Positions 1 through 12,333 are shown, counted from the stretch's first letter. The stretch is DNA of 64,000 bases from Prostheceraeus crozeri (GCA_907163375.1 CAJQUW010001420.1:1054001-1118000); one strand, 5' to 3'. Notes: generated from the sequence alone by a model not told the origin. Translations and numbers: made by a program.

Positions 1-253
1 GTCACTGTTTTGATGTCAACTTTCTCCGTCATACAAAAGTACAGAGACAGCAGTGCATGCAAAGCTTGCAATAGTTGAGGGAATGAACCGTGATAGTGAA
101 AAAAGGATTGTCTTTTCAATCGGTGATTTAGTAGAGAAGACAAGCCTTCCTAGCCTCGATCACACATACACGTCAAAGGTCACATCGGAGACAATAGTAA
201 AATATTAGTTTGTTTGAGAACATTACCTCTTACCCTCACACTAATCGTGTGTG

Positions 254-436
254 ATGGCTCCTCCAAAGCGCATATTAAAATCGAAAGTGTGCTCACATAT
301 TTTGAAGGATGGGGGATTTTCCTGCCTGGTAGAGACTGGAGAAAAACCGTGTGAAGCACACATCAACAAGATGGGAGGAGCCGAGTAGCTTGCATCAAAC
401 TTAAAGCGACATTTGATCAACTTTAATCGAAAATGA
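254..436 (+). pseudogene. BED zinc-finger relic (hAT/ZBED-type transposase N-terminus)
   Basis: An ATG at 254 opens a frame starting MAPPKRILKSKVCSHILKDG and ending SNLKRHLINFNRK. This follows the BED-finger pattern: a basic start, SKV, an aromatic/His position, the Cys region, then SNLxxHL. BED fingers are DNA-binding domains at the N-terminus of hAT transposases and of genes domesticated from them. The copy is broken: a TAG stop sits just before the SNL block, the second metal-binding Cys is not in its usual place, and no transposase follows. The order of motifs is read directly; assignment to hAT is inference from the domain. It could also be a relic of a host ZBED gene. Confidence 0.5.
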
Positions 437-837
437 TTGATAATTGATACATAAATTATCATTAAATGTAGGTTCAGGTAAGTCTATAATGATCGATGAT
501 GTAGGCTACCAGTTTTTTTTTGAAAAAAACTAGGCCATTTATTCTTGACACCCGGAGTCGGATTCCTATCAAAATGATAGGACTCCGCATCCCTGGTTTC
601 CATCCATTGGAGACAGACTTGAAATTCATTGTGACTCCTTTGCTCAATAAAATCCTTCTTAACTGTCTGATTAACCAGCAACATTTAGATTTCAAGAATT
701 ATGTAATGATATAAATGCAACAAAGGATATTTAGTGATTTACTCACTCCACATTCGTTCTCACAGTGTGCAGACTTTTAAACCTGAATTTTGAGGCACGG
801 CACGTCTCATTCGGCATTGAGAAACGCAAATGAGTGG
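437..837. other. Non-coding stretch with a small hairpin
   Basis: No convincing gene. A stem-loop lies at about 555-592: CCTATCA and TGATAGG flank an AAA loop, with outer CGGAGT/ACTCCG. It may be the terminal hairpin of a decayed transposon related to the BED relic just upstream, but I found no matching terminus. Confidence 0.3.
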
Positions 838-1628
838 CCCTAAGGCATGTGTGCGCAACCTTCCACATCTTTCGGACGCCATTTCAAAGGCCGAAATAAT
901 CACGGCCGCACTTAGTATGTGTGCAAACAACTAAGTCAATAGCCAATCCTTATTATATTCCACCACTCAAATTACCTTTCCTTGATGAATGACACAGTGA
1001 AAATCGTATAATGGCCTGCTTCGTAAAGAATGAGTTAGCAAGTTAACCCATATCCGTACGACCGACGGTCAATTTTGACCCGAAAAGATTTTAAGCTTAA
1101 GGTGTTATCAGCACTTGAAAAGTTGAAAGCATGTTTTTGTAAGGGCAACCGAAGGAGAAAGCACTCTACTAAGCTATTGTATTGTAATAATTCATAAAGG
1201 AATCACGAACCATACAAATTTCATTCATTCATCACAGGGCCGGTGATCCAGCAGGCATCCTTATTCAGACCATGGACTTGAAGCTTACGTGCGCGAACAA
1301 TTCGACTAAACTACAATTGTTCCTTTTGTTTCCTTTAGCTTATGACTCTAGTCAAGAATGCACATGAATGCAGCTGCCCTAAAATATTCTATTCATGAGT
1401 TATCGAACTGCTTGAACGCCTTCATCGCGACTGCGGGCGCGCATTTTTCCAAGCAGCATGGGCATAAAGGTGTTCGACAGTTACAAGGTGACTAGTATGC
1501 TACTATAGTGACGATTGTTTTTCGATTGCCTTGAACTTCGGAAACATTTGCAATATACATGTATACAATATTCTTTTTCATTTACTTCTCATTGTCACGG
1601 CCTCAGGTTGCGCACCCCTGCCCTAAGG
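838..1628. mobile_element. Non-autonomous hAT element with 8-bp target duplication
   Basis: The element body is 846-1620 (775 bp). Its left end reads CATGTGTGCGCAACC and the reverse complement of the right end reads CAGGGGTGCGCAACC, 13 of 15 identical. It is flanked on both sides by the same octamer CCCTAAGG (838-845 and 1621-1628). An 8-bp target duplication with CA(G)GG...GCGCAACC ends is diagnostic of hAT transposons. There is no transposase reading frame inside, so it must have been moved by an enzyme encoded elsewhere. Confidence 0.85.
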
Positions 1629-2265
1629 GAACAGTCACCACTAGACTTTTGGAAAATTGCTATCTCTGTCATGCTGACCATTAAATAATAGGAAAATCAT
1701 TGATTCCTCTGCTCTTAGCAGATGATTTTCCATTATCTTGAAGCGCAGCTGACCGCGTGGATGGCCAAAAGTCCTGAGACTCAGAAAAATTTTGTACAGT
1801 ATGTTTTGTATTTTAACTCAAGACAAATATTCAATTCCCATAATTTACGATAATAAGATTGAATCATCACATTTGTTCACTTTCAAAGTCAATTAGGATG
1901 GAAAAATGTTCGCAATTCTCAGAAGATTTCAACTTCATGTGTTTAGATTGAGAGACGCAGAGGCATGTTCATGTTGTCTTCTTTCTAAGGAGCATTTCGG
2001 AGAATATTACAATAACGAGAGCGGTGGAGCAGCAATAATATTTGAATTTATGGAATCACCTACAAACAAGTTTATCACTCAAGTCAATGTGTGTTTACAT
2101 CATTTTCACATTAAAACACAAATTAATGTAAGTAATGACATGCCAAGTGTTGGGACAAGCGATCGATTATTGAAGCGGAATTATCCGGTAGACAGGATAT
2201 ACACAATACACATCGACGTCGAGGTTTTGCACGCATGCTCACGAATCACGCGAGCTTTATGTCGT
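1629..2265. other. Unassigned stretch with one open frame
   Basis: A plus-strand open frame of 122 codons runs from 1906 to 2274. Its product has scattered Cys and His but no domain I recognise, no clear splice sites, and it ends at the border of the next transposon. I treat it as a probable chance frame. Confidence 0.25.
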
Positions 2266-4009
2266 TGTGACTAGGGCTTCCAAATCCCGGACGATTTCTG
2301 ATCCCGGGATCCCGATCGGGATTAGGGGATCAATCCCGGGATCCCGGGATCCCGAAATTTTTTGACAGTTAGTGAATTATTGCGTTAAAAGACATCAGGT
2401 GTTTGTACACGGGCACACCAATGTTCCAAACTCTATTGATCAACATTATACGTGCACATTCACTGTATCCATTTGCTGTATATGTACATGTAAGTAAACT
2501 GACTATTTTCATCAATGTGTAATTTAGACGAAGCACAAGAATGTCATACTCTATACTCCATTGAAAAATTCAGATGACTCAGAAAAATTCTTCATGAAAT
2601 ATATGAACTCTCTGTATTGGAAAATACAAAACATCTTTACAGCTTGATAACAAGATCAACAAGTAGGCTAACAAACGTCAAAGTGAGCATCTAGAAAACT
2701 TAGAGGAAACGAAGGATTACTGTGGGGGAATCTACACTCGATAACTTTAACAAAAATGAATGAAAATAGTGGGCTATCAAATGCATGAGCTCTCTTCCAT
2801 AAAAATTGCAAAACAAGCCAATCAGCATATTTGAAAGTTAGTAAAAACTAGAAACAAAATAAGTCAACAAAATAAAGCTGATGACAATTGCATGTACTGT
2901 ACATACATATCTAGGTGAACGTTCTATAAAAATCTGCTACGGAAAAAACAATAACAACATACATGTAAGCTACTATACACAAGGGTCATGCGCAAATAGT
3001 ATATGATGAGTAGAAGATGAACATTACACATGTACAGACAGTACATTGTACATGTACGTTAAAGGCACTAATTTTAAAAGCAGTCAATGGGCAAATGTGC
3101 ATGTAAATATGTGAAAATCTATAAAATCCCACGAGGACATAGTGAAGCCAGGCGGGAAATGAGTGTATCAGTGTACAGCGGCAAAGTTGACACTAGAGGG
3201 AGCCACGAACTCCTAAGGCGGCAACAGGCGTCCAATTAGCAGAGCTATAATGGGAGTGTATCATTGTTTTGTGTAATACGAACAATGAAAGCGAAATGGG
3301 AAGATAAATTGGCTGCAGCGCCTACAGCTTGTTGACTGTGGTTGACCAGTGACCATCTGAGCTGCAAGTTGGACGTGATTATTGCGCAATGCGGGGCAGC
3401 CGTAGAGCACGTGCTAAGTTTTCTCAGATTCCTATTGACGACACAGTATTACACACAGGCTTTCGAAGCTTTTGCTCGCAAACGCATCCTTTGTGGCGCC
3501 CAAATGTTGTCAATTGCAGACATGAAGGTCTGAATCGCTCATCATAGGGGGCCTAACTAGCTAGATTAATTAATTGAATTGAGACATTCGGAAAATGTTT
3601 CCACAGCCCTAATACATTCTTCTCGTTTTAAAATTATTTCAGTGTATAGGATGGGATTATGCGTCAATAGTTAGCTACATGTAATTGCATGTTGTCTGGA
3701 ATAATGATAGATAGCCGAACCAGCACCTCAAGTCAGTACATGTTCACAATTTCTAGTGTACATTGTAATTGTATACTATTGTACATGTCTGGTGCTAGAC
3801 TTCTCAGACAGTTTTAGATTAGAAAAGTGGGCATTCGGCCACCTACATGTAGGACTACGTCCAATTTTCTATGATTGACTACTTCAACTTGGATTCAGTA
3901 ATCCCGGGATCCCGGACCCCCAATCCCGGGATCCCGACTACCCCTGAAATTGGCTGAATCCCGGGATCTCGGGATCCCGGGATCCCGGGATTGGAAGCCC
4001 TAGTGTGAC
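2266..4009. mobile_element. TIR element with CCCGGGAT-rich ends (hAT-like MITE)
   Basis: The two ends are inverted copies: TAGGGCTTCCAAATCCCGG at 2272 and the reverse complement TAGGGCTTCCAATCCCGGGA at 4003. Both ends continue inward into clusters of GATCCCGGGATCCC palindromes (2283-2357 and 3899-3990). TGTGAC flanks both sides (2266-2271 and 4004-4009), a likely remnant of the target duplication. The interior has no transposase-like frame. The reiterated subterminal GGGATCCC motifs are probably transposase-binding sites. A hAT placement fits the TAGGG termini but is inference. Confidence 0.75.
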
Positions 4010-4693
4010 ATAAAACTGAGACAATTAAATAACACAGATCCGTAAGCATGAATTGTAGAATTCCATTCATTTTCTCGCATTAGAATATACAGAAAATATA
4101 ATTCACAAAAATCTAATTATCAGAAGCTAAATTCAGAAAGATGTGCATGTCAAAAGCATTGATTGGGAAAGCGTTTTTACTGTTACATTTAATAAATCGA
4201 CTTCATCAATTTTGATTATCTGCTATCAAAATTATTTTTAGAGGCTATATTTCGCTTAACAATCTGTAATAATTCAAATTCATATATTACAACATAAACA
4301 TTCAGAAAGTGTCAACCATGAATTTAGACATATGTCGGTGAATACAAGGTACAGCTGTGATCATGAACTTGGTGTGATTGCTGTCTACAGACAAATGACG
4401 AGCAGTTGTTAATTCTGAGGCTGTAACTGTTCTACAAGTCAGATAAGAGGAGTTTTACATACTCAACGTTATGCGACGTTAGTGAGACTGCCCGTAGGAG
4501 CAAGAGAAGATCGTTGACTATGCAACACTTCCGGGTGTCAACAACAGAAATGTGGGGGGGGGGGAGAATGGAAGTACCGTGTAGCTCTGCATTTCAGCCG
4601 ATCGGATCGCTACACTTTTTCTCATCAGGCAATCACGCCTGGGCGACAGTCGATTGCGTTTGAAAAATATACAAGTTACTAAGCCAAACGTCT
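4010..4693. other. Non-coding stretch
   Basis: AT-rich sequence without a convincing gene or terminal repeats. It contains a short poly-G run near 4554-4564. Confidence 0.4.
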
Positions 4694-6154
4694 TACCATC
4701 CTGGTCAAAAGTTTGAACACAAGGCAGTTTTCAATCTTTTTAAACCATATTTTCTAATTTTTTAAAGTAAAGCAAAATTATGTATGCGTAGGTCTCTTGC
4801 TACTAAACGATATTTGTAAGTCGCATATTATAAGTCAAATTTGTATCAGAATTACATGCATTGCATCAGAATAAAATATATTTCATCAAATAATCGATGC
4901 TAATCGATACTTTATAAAACCCGGGTTGACCTTTATTTTAGCTTATTTATGAGACGCGATGGAGCTAACTATAAAGAGAAACGAGCCGAAATTGATTGTT
5001 TAAGAGACCAAGGACTAGCCTACAGAAACATTGCAAGAGACTTAAACGCATCCCTTGGTGCAGTACAACACTCTCTCGATTCAGTGAAAGTCAATCCTTC
5101 GGGAACCGTCGACGATCTGGCTGACCTTGTATCACAACTTGGCAAACTGACAGAATGATTCACAGACTTTGTTAAACCGTTTGCATCGAGTACCTTCATT
5201 CGCTCTCAACTTCCATCTCAGAGTGTCTGTAGCACCAAAACAATTCGCCGTCGCTTGCTAACACAGTTTAATCTTCCTGCCCCGAAATGTCCATCCCGAA
5301 AACCTCGACTTTCAAAGAAAATCATCAAAGATCGAGTTCAGTTCTGTGAAGCTCACCAACATTGGACAAGCGAAGATTGGTGGCAATTCATGTTCTCAAA
5401 TGAGACAGTCGTGAAGCAGTTCAATTATAATGCTCAATTTGTTCGCAGAAATGCAGATTTGATTCTCGCTAGTTCTCCCAAAAGTAAAACAGAGTCCTTC
5501 CATCATGATATGGGGTGCCATTACAGCCAATGGAAGAGCGGGAATATGGCTGATGCCACAAGGTGTAACAATCAATGCCAAAAACAAAGGCCAAAAAGTA
5601 CATTGAAATTCTTTGAGAAAAACTCCCTGCTCACTCGAACCTTTGGAATTGTAGCATATTCCAACACGATGGCGCTCCTTGCCATACGACAAAATGTGTT
5701 GTATCCCTATACTGGAAAAGTGGCCTGGATCAACACCAGACTTAAATTCCATCGAAAATGTGTGGACAACAATGAAATGGAAGATCGCCTCATACAACGC
5801 AACATCTCTCTCGGATCTACGCCAAAAGATTCTCCATATGTGGACTCAAGAAATTACACTGGAATACTGCAGAACATTGGTCGAGAGAATTCCTGCTCGC
5901 ATTTCTGCTGTGTTAAAGGCGAAAGGTCACCTTACTAAATATTGACTGTGTAAATATGATAAATTATGCTATGCCCATGATATTCTGTCAAGGAGTGTTG
6001 GCTGTTCTCATATTTGAACATTTTATATTACTATTTATTTTATTATTTTCATATTTGGCTGTTTATCATACTGTAACAACATGATAAATCGAATAAAATT
6101 CAGAGACTTAATGAAAAATTGCTTTGTATTCAGACTTTTGACCAGGATCGCATA
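4694..6154 (+). mobile_element. Tc1/mariner transposon, degenerate
   Basis: Terminal inverted repeats flank a dead transposase. The left end from 4698 reads ATCCTGGTCAAAAG and the reverse complement of the right end at 6148 reads the same 14 bases. Homology continues inward (GTTTGAACACAAGGCAGTTT against GTCTGAATACAAAGCAATTT). TA dinucleotides lie just outside both ends, as expected for a Tc1/mariner TA target. The total length of about 1.45 kb is normal for the superfamily. Confidence 0.85.
4949..5945 (+). pseudogene. Tc1-like DDE transposase, frameshifted
   Basis: This once encoded a cut-and-paste transposase. The N-terminal helix-turn-helix is read at 4949-5155 (AEIDCLRDQGLAYRNIARDL), interrupted by an in-frame TGA at 5156-5158. 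The same frame resumes with the second HTH and the start of the catalytic core up to WWQFMFSNETVVKQFNYNAQ. Two frame changes follow. SIMIWGAITANGRAG is in one frame, HDGAPCHTTK in another, and WPGSTPDLNSIENVW in the frame of 5679-5945. Of the DDE residues, the first Asp is Asn (FSNET where FSDET is usual); the second Asp (HDGAP) and the Glu (NSIEN) remain. The enzyme is certainly inactive. Confidence 0.85.
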
Positions 6155-7849
6155 TGACTACTATCATTTATTTGCGATCAGATAGAAATGCGATCAGCGA
6201 ACTATCGCTTCCTTTATAGGATTAGCCATAATATGGGAAAGAGTTATAGCAGTTTAAGTCTAACAGTTCATCAAATTACTCCTGTTGTTGAGTGAGTGGG
6301 CGTCCCTACAGATCAACTGTTCCTCGCAGAACGAATTGGCTAAATATAGGAAAGATATTCATTTTCAATCGTTCCTCCTACTCTATGCGTTATTTCCCAC
6401 TCCTCTTTACACAGCTAAGTAGAGGAGTATTATATCCATTCAACACTTATCATTAGCCGGATCATACTATGCACGTTTGTGCTTTTACAGAATAACAGAT
6501 GGTGAATACGTAAAAGTCCTTCAAAAGTATCCCACTTTAATGAATCTTCAAGGGAATAAGCTTTAATATCGTAGATTGGCAAACCAAAAATACATTGTGT
6601 GCGATTTTATCTCATTTTGAATTGACGCAGACATTACATGTAAATTGACTCTCATTATTGACTTGTGATGCATGCTGTCACTTCGTATTGATCAGTGCTA
6701 TCAGCAGCAATCGCAGGTTCAGCGATTAGACAGACTTGTGTCCCTTCTGCTGTGTCCATGGAATTATGCTATTCACAATGAACGGATGTCGTTATTCCTT
6801 TGCAATCGAAATAGATTTTGCCGATAGTTTAAACATGAAGCGATTATCAAGATCAAAAGGGATAAGTTTCGCTCTTCCCAACATGGCAATGCAGAGGAAA
6901 TCGATATCACGTTCAAACACAGCAGATACATTATTTACAATATTGCATGATGTCTCATTTTTGCATCAATTCAGTCGTAGGCATTGTCTCCATCACAATT
7001 TTAGATTTGTTTAAAATCTTATCAACTTAAAATGTATCATCAAGTATCTTCAGAAGCTTGTATATGAGATAATTACATTCAGAAATATAAACCAACAGAA
7101 AATATTCATTCTGATTGTGGGCGACTGTCTTACTGTTCACAAAGACTTCAAATTGACTTAGTTATAATCCAACAGGTCCAGGTCCGATATTCAGCTACTG
7201 ATTTTAACCATAAATTTAAATAGTCCCATATGCTAGAATAGTCGCAAAGCTTATATCTTACAAAGGCTATGAAATGGATTGTTCAGAATGTCTTTCGTCA
7301 GGAACTCTTAGTTCTGTACAGGTGGTTTACGATTACAATGAATTATGTTGCATCGCTAAAGGAAGCATAGCATGAACAGTATAGTCAATAAGGAAAATTG
7401 CTTTAAAGGTGTATTCCGGTCAGTTTTTTAAGTTGGTCCGATCCGTATTAGAGCAGGCGCCAGGGGGATCGAGCATAGACAAGAAGTTTACCAATTTCCT
7501 TGTATGCCACCGTGTAGTATTATGTGGTTAAAGATGCTGGGAACTGACCGACTGGCTGGTTATTAGTAGTTGGTAAACACAAGGGAGCCTATTATGTAGC
7601 ACCCACAACTAGATTAGACCAAAAGGTTGCCGATTGAAACCAATGCCAAATTGTTCCCCATACTTCCCACAATATTGAATGAGCCCTAACAGACGTTTTG
7701 GTAGGTGGGTTGACTTTGACAGACGCTCTCGAATAATCTCGAATGACCTTGAACTGAAAATTGTATAGTGTAGATTTATCTGTAATATTATGTTATATTG
7801 TAATCTTTGATTAATAATAATGCCGTTTTTCTGAATTCTATTTGTATAT
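6155..7849. other. Non-coding stretch
   Basis: No gene or repeat boundary is recognisable. The plus-strand frame at 6736-7014 has no domain signature and is treated as chance. The 137-codon minus-strand frame at 7609-8022 is a shifted reading of the LINE relic next door plus downstream sequence. Confidence 0.4.
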
Positions 7850-8330
7850 CTGTTTCTCATTTTATCTATCCATTTTGTTTCTGTGGAGACAGATGCTTTT
7901 ATGAGACTGGAGTTTGTCGCTCGTCTGGCGAGACCGCGATATGTTGAAGCAGATGACTGGTGCTGCCTATCTCGGTGAAACAGTTGCAGGTTGAGCCTTT
8001 GCCTCCGGAAGGTCAATTCCACTCATCACTGGTAGTGAGTCTGTAGGGGTAGATCCTGTGCCCCTGGGAATCAGCAGCACACAATCATTGAGCTGGGTGT
8101 TGATTGTCCTTCAATGTGCATTTTGTAGCCAGGCTGGTGCGCAGTATTCTGCCGTAGACTAGTGCAGGGCTAGTACTGAGCTTCTCAGAAAGGCAAAGTC
8201 AGTTCCCAACTAGTTGGGTTGTCACAGCTCTCTGTCTAATGAAACACCAAGATACTTCGGGGTTTAGTCGCACGGTGTCCTCTGCCAACACGTTATATCA
8301 GAAGTGCAATTTCATTTTGATGTAAGCATC
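7850..8330 (-). pseudogene. LINE reverse transcriptase C-terminal relic (jockey/CR1-like)
   Basis: Reading the minus strand from about 8320 downward gives PKYLGVSLDREL, then ALVYG, then in a second frame AEYCAPAWLQNAH, INTQLNDC, STPTDSLPVMSGIDLPEAKA. This succession (YLGV.LD, YCAPxW, DxxLN, TPT..LPVL.GI.P) is the conserved C-terminal thumb and tail of ORF2 reverse transcriptases in jockey/CR1-type non-LTR retrotransposons. The copy is truncated, has at least two stops (after DREL and after QNAH) and at least one frameshift. No 3' poly(A) tail or target duplication was identified. Confidence 0.7.
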
Positions 8331-8753
8331 TTGGGTAAAAATTAGAACATCGACATTTTGCAGAATAGTGCCACTAACTCATGTTCATTGATCCATAGTT
8401 CCACAATTTGTAGGAGATTTCGGTTTGAATATCCGGTAACACCGATTTTCAGATTTTTTGCAGCAACCCAGTTTTTTTGAATGAAAATCTAAAAATATCA
8501 AATTTTGTGGTTGTTGAACGATACTCGTATACATTCATGTGAACAAATCAATACCAATTATTTGTCAAGAGGACCAACAAGTTGTTTGATAAATCGAAAA
8601 AAATGATGTTCAACAAGTTGATTTCATAAAATTGCTTGCTGAAAAGTTTTCTCGGAAATCGTTATTCCACGACGTTATTTAACTATTTTTCAACATTGCA
8701 TCAGTCATAATCAAGATAATTGCTTTATATTACATACCTACTTACGCAAAACA
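8331..8753. other. Flank of the BEL insertion with a degenerate satellite-like motif
   Basis: Non-coding. It contains ATCGTTATTCCACGACGTT near 8660, a relative of the ATCGTCATTCCACGAC motif that recurs on the other side of the BEL element (14,556) and at 16.8-17.6 kb. This suggests the retrotransposon landed inside that repeat background. Confidence 0.4.
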
Positions 8754-8935
8754 TGTTGTGGATTCTTGCCGCAAGAGAAACAGAACGACCGTCGATAGCA
8801 AAGCGATGTTTTATTATGATCTGCACATGCACACTGTACAGAGCAAACAGACAATAACAAAGAGCACTAATCGGGTTGTGCGCCGATCGGACAATAGTCT
8901 TTTATTACTCTCGAACAATAGCGAAGTCCGCGACA
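8754..8935 (-). repeat. BEL/Pao 3' LTR
   Basis: 182 bp, TGTCGCGG...CCACAACA in sense orientation. It matches the 14,302-14,483 copy except for two substitutions. Its sense start is fixed by the purine tract immediately upstream (8936-8944). Confidence 0.93.
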
Positions 8936-8944
8936 CTCCCCGAT
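8936..8944 (-). other. Polypurine tract of the BEL element
   Basis: In sense orientation ATCGGGGAG abuts the TG that starts the 3' LTR. This is the usual position of the plus-strand primer for reverse transcription. It is short, but its position is exact. Confidence 0.65.
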
Positions 8945-9069
8945 AATTTTTATAGAAAAAATAGAATATATAGATTTCTGTCTGAATCAGATTTCATATA
9001 GGCATGTGAGAGAATCAATTGAATAAATGTAATGTCTTTTCAAATGACACATAAATGACAGTATGAAAT

Positions 9070-10761
9070 TCATGAAGTTTTATTAAAATTATTCATTGTT
9101 AGATTCAACAGGCACCAACAAACGAATAGGTCTACGTAACATACATACTCTAGCACCCCAACGACTCGAACAACTGCAGAACGAACAAACCCGTTCCTAC
9201 CAACTTTCCACCGGAGTCTGGGTACGTTTTCATCTACCAACAACACCACATCAACTGTTGGTATAGATAAATCTCCATGAGAATTTCTCCAACCCTTTTC
9301 TCTTAAGGAAGTGACGTCGAGTTTCTGCCAAACTTGCCAAAAACGATTTACAAGACTTTGACGATAGCGGTAAGTGTCGTACAAATTGAGATCTACATGT
9401 ACGTTTTGTATAGGAGTTTGCGGGTTCTGAGTAATTCTCTGTAATATCAGGAAATGATTTGGAGTTAGAGCTGTGCCTTCGTTTTCCTCACCGACGTAAG
9501 TAAGAGATCTCGAGTTTAATATTCCCTCGATTTCTATTACTACCGATTCAAGTTCTTCGTAAGACAGGATTGATTTCTTTATTGTCTTCTTCAGCGATAC
9601 CTTTATTTCTCTGACAATTCTTTCGTAGAAACACCCCATCCATGCTGCCCGCTCAACAACAAATTCCCATCTAATACGTTTTGACGATGCATAAATTATC
9701 ACTGCATCTTCTTCTGAAACTGTTTTTAATTTCTTGAATGCTGCTTTGAAATTTCTGCCATTATCTGAGACTATATTCGGAACTCCCCGACGACTCACAA
9801 ACCGTGTCAAGGCTCGACAAAATCCATTTCCTGAGAGGTCCGGCACAAGTTCCAAATGTATGGCCCTCGTAGTAGCACAAACAAAAAGGCAAATATAACA
9901 CTTCCGGCCTTCCTCCCCATTACTGTGGACGTATAACGGGCCACAGTAACCAATTCCTGTTGTAGAGAACGCCCTTGTCTGACTTAAGCGAAAATCAGGA
10001 ATGTCTGGTACAGCGTTTTGAACATAAGGTTGCCCCTCAATCCTCCGACACCAATGACATCTTCGAAGTATCTTCTTTACAATCTGACGTCCCCGTATGA
10101 TCCAAAAGTTCTCTCTGATTTTAGCAAGCGTGGCCGATACACCTCCATGATATATGGACTCATGAGCATCATTTACTATCAATTGAGTAAACGAATCGTT
10201 CCTTGGTAAGAGAATGGGATTATTTGCTTCAGTAGGTAATGACGATGAAACTCTCCCTTTCGATCTTATAATGCCACGATTGTCCAGAAATAATGTCAAA
10301 TCAATACATAGCTTAGTTTTTCGACCTCCTCTCAAATGCTGCATCTCTGACTGAAAATTCAATTCCTGCATTCGTTTAATCCATATACTTTCCGCTTCCT
10401 CTATGTCTGCAGAAGAGAGGTGTGAGTTTGTTGTTTCCTTTTTCGTAAGTCTGATGAATTTTTTTACCAGCGCTGTCACACGAAGTAACTTTTGAAATGA
10501 TGAAAATCTCTTCATTTCTATCACATTATCAATAGCTTCCAAGACAAAGTTCTGATTGGTTGCAAGGTAAGTATGTGACTCTATTTTCTCTTCTGATGTT
10601 GGTAGATCTAACGAAACTTCAGGCCACAAGTTTGAGCTGTCATGTAGGAAGTCTGGTGCATTCCACCATCTTGAATTGTTCAGTAACTGCAAGGGATTTG
10701 TCCCGCGAGATTGCAGATCCGCGATGTTAAGGTACGTATTTCCAATCCACATTTGGCACAT
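9070..10761 (-). pseudogene. BEL/Pao integrase region
   Basis: 563 open codons. The start overlaps the end of the RNase H/connection frame (IADLQSRGTNPLQLLNNSRW, the BEL linker). The zinc-binding HHCC part is visible: HESIYHGG and, further on, RCHWCRR. The catalytic core follows: FSTTGIGYCGPLYV, then RGVPNIVSDNGRNF, then VVERAAWMGCFYERIVREIK, and a C-terminal domain with VLLVDE...PRLRWKVGRN. The first catalytic Asp, normally in the G-(V/I)-D-(Y/F)-x-GP motif, is Gly here (codon GGT); the second Asp and the Glu are present. Integration activity is therefore expected to be lost. It is out of frame with the upstream RT frame. Confidence 0.88.
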
Positions 10762-12333
10762 TACTCCTGATCTCTAACACTGTGTTCTGAATGAAAATTG
10801 TCCATACCTTACTTTCTTTCAGTATCCAAGTCAACGCAGTCTTACTATCGCACCAACAGAAAACTTTGCTATCAGGGAATAATGGTCTCAAATAGTCGAT
10901 CATACGTGACATTAAAAGACATGCTAAAAGTTCCAAGCGTGGTATAGACATAGACTTTATTGGAGCTACCCTTGATTTGGCCAATAGGATCGAACATGTG
11001 ATTGAGCCATCAGTATATTCAGTTCGTAAATATATCACAGAAGAATAAGCAGCGGATGATGCATCGGAAAATGCGTGGATTTGAATTTCTTTGACGATCA
11101 ATGATGGATCGAATAATTTTCTAGGAATCGAAATGGCGAATTGATCAATTTCACTTTTCCATTTTGTCCACTGGTTCGAAGTTTGCTCATCGACAACCTC
11201 ATCCCAGTGTAGTTTTGACTGAGTAAGACGCTGTAAAAGTAACTTTGGCACAATCATAATAGGACAGATAAATCCCAGTGGATCATAGAACTTCGATATT
11301 TCTTGTAGAATCATTCTTTTGGTAACTGAAGAGCACGCTCTCTCTGAATTTCTGTAGTCAATGAAAAACTCATCCTTTTCAAAATCCCAAGAAACACCGA
11401 GAACTGAAGTCAAGGTTGTCTTATTAGAGACGCTTTCGATATTGGCCACGGTTTCTGATTCAGTAAATGACTTTTCTTCTTCAGTATAGGGTTCGCACTG
11501 ATCGGACACAGTACTTGAAACGTTAGGCATATCAGTTGAACCTCTTATATAATCATCGAGTTCCTTCGAATTACTGAACCATTGCCTGAGGTTAAAACCA
11601 CCAGATCGAAATATTTCTTTACTCAGTAAATACATGTGTTTCGCTTCCGAATAAGTGGAACATCCAGTGATTAAATTGTCGACATAAAAGCTCGTCCGAC
11701 GTTTCTCCACAAAATCGTAATGACAACGGCTAAACTTGTGGAGATGTTCCTGCATGACCCGCTCTAAAATAGATGGGCTGCACGTCAACCTGAAAACCAA
11801 AGAGATATGACGATACATTTCCAATTCACCGTGAGAATTGAGCCACAAAAACCAAAGTGCATCTCGATCCGCCTCGCAGATTTTTACTTGAAGGAACGCC
11901 TTCTCGATATCTGCGGTAACACCAATTGCGTGGAAACGAAATTGCATAGAAGAATTGGTATTAAAGGCAAAGTACATGGGCCAGAGCTTAGGCAGTCGTT
12001 GAGTGAAGGTGTTCTTCTATTTTCTCTGCATGAGGCATCGAATACAATTCTTATTCGCGTTGAGGTCGAGCTCGGGCGGATCACAGGACGATGAGCAAGA
12101 TAATGAATCGGTAACGAACTGTTGTTTACATCTACTTTTTCGATAATGCCATTCTTTAACTGCTGCTGAATAATTTTCTGACATTCTTGATTTAGATCAT
12201 CATCTCTTGCTGAATATACAGACGATTTGTATAGACGTTTCAAAGCCACAGAATAATTAGTAGGAAGAGCCAATTGCGACTTAATCTGTTTCCAAGGTAG
12301 AGACACCGTATAATGACCGTCTGAGAACGACAT
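10727..12333 (-). pseudogene. BEL/Pao reverse transcriptase and RNase H region
   Basis: Two overlapping frames (12,333-11,884 and 11,977-10,727) together cover RT and RNase H, so a frameshift lies near 11.93 kb. The first has the RT start, with RIVFDASCRENRRTPSLND. The second has TADIEKAFLQV (first catalytic Asp), SFYVDNLITGCSTYSEA and FNLRQWFSNS. RNase H follows, with HAFSDASSAAYSSVIYLRTE, IPRLELLACLLMSRM and CWCDSKTALTWIL. The family norm at the RT active site is YVDD; here it is YVDN, which should impair or abolish polymerisation unless some lineages tolerate it. A second frameshift separates this frame from integrase at about 10.73-10.76 kb. Confidence 0.88.

Noticed and set aside
1906-2274. 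A 122-residue gene
   Set aside because: No domain, no splice sites, no conserved composition; it ends at a transposon border.
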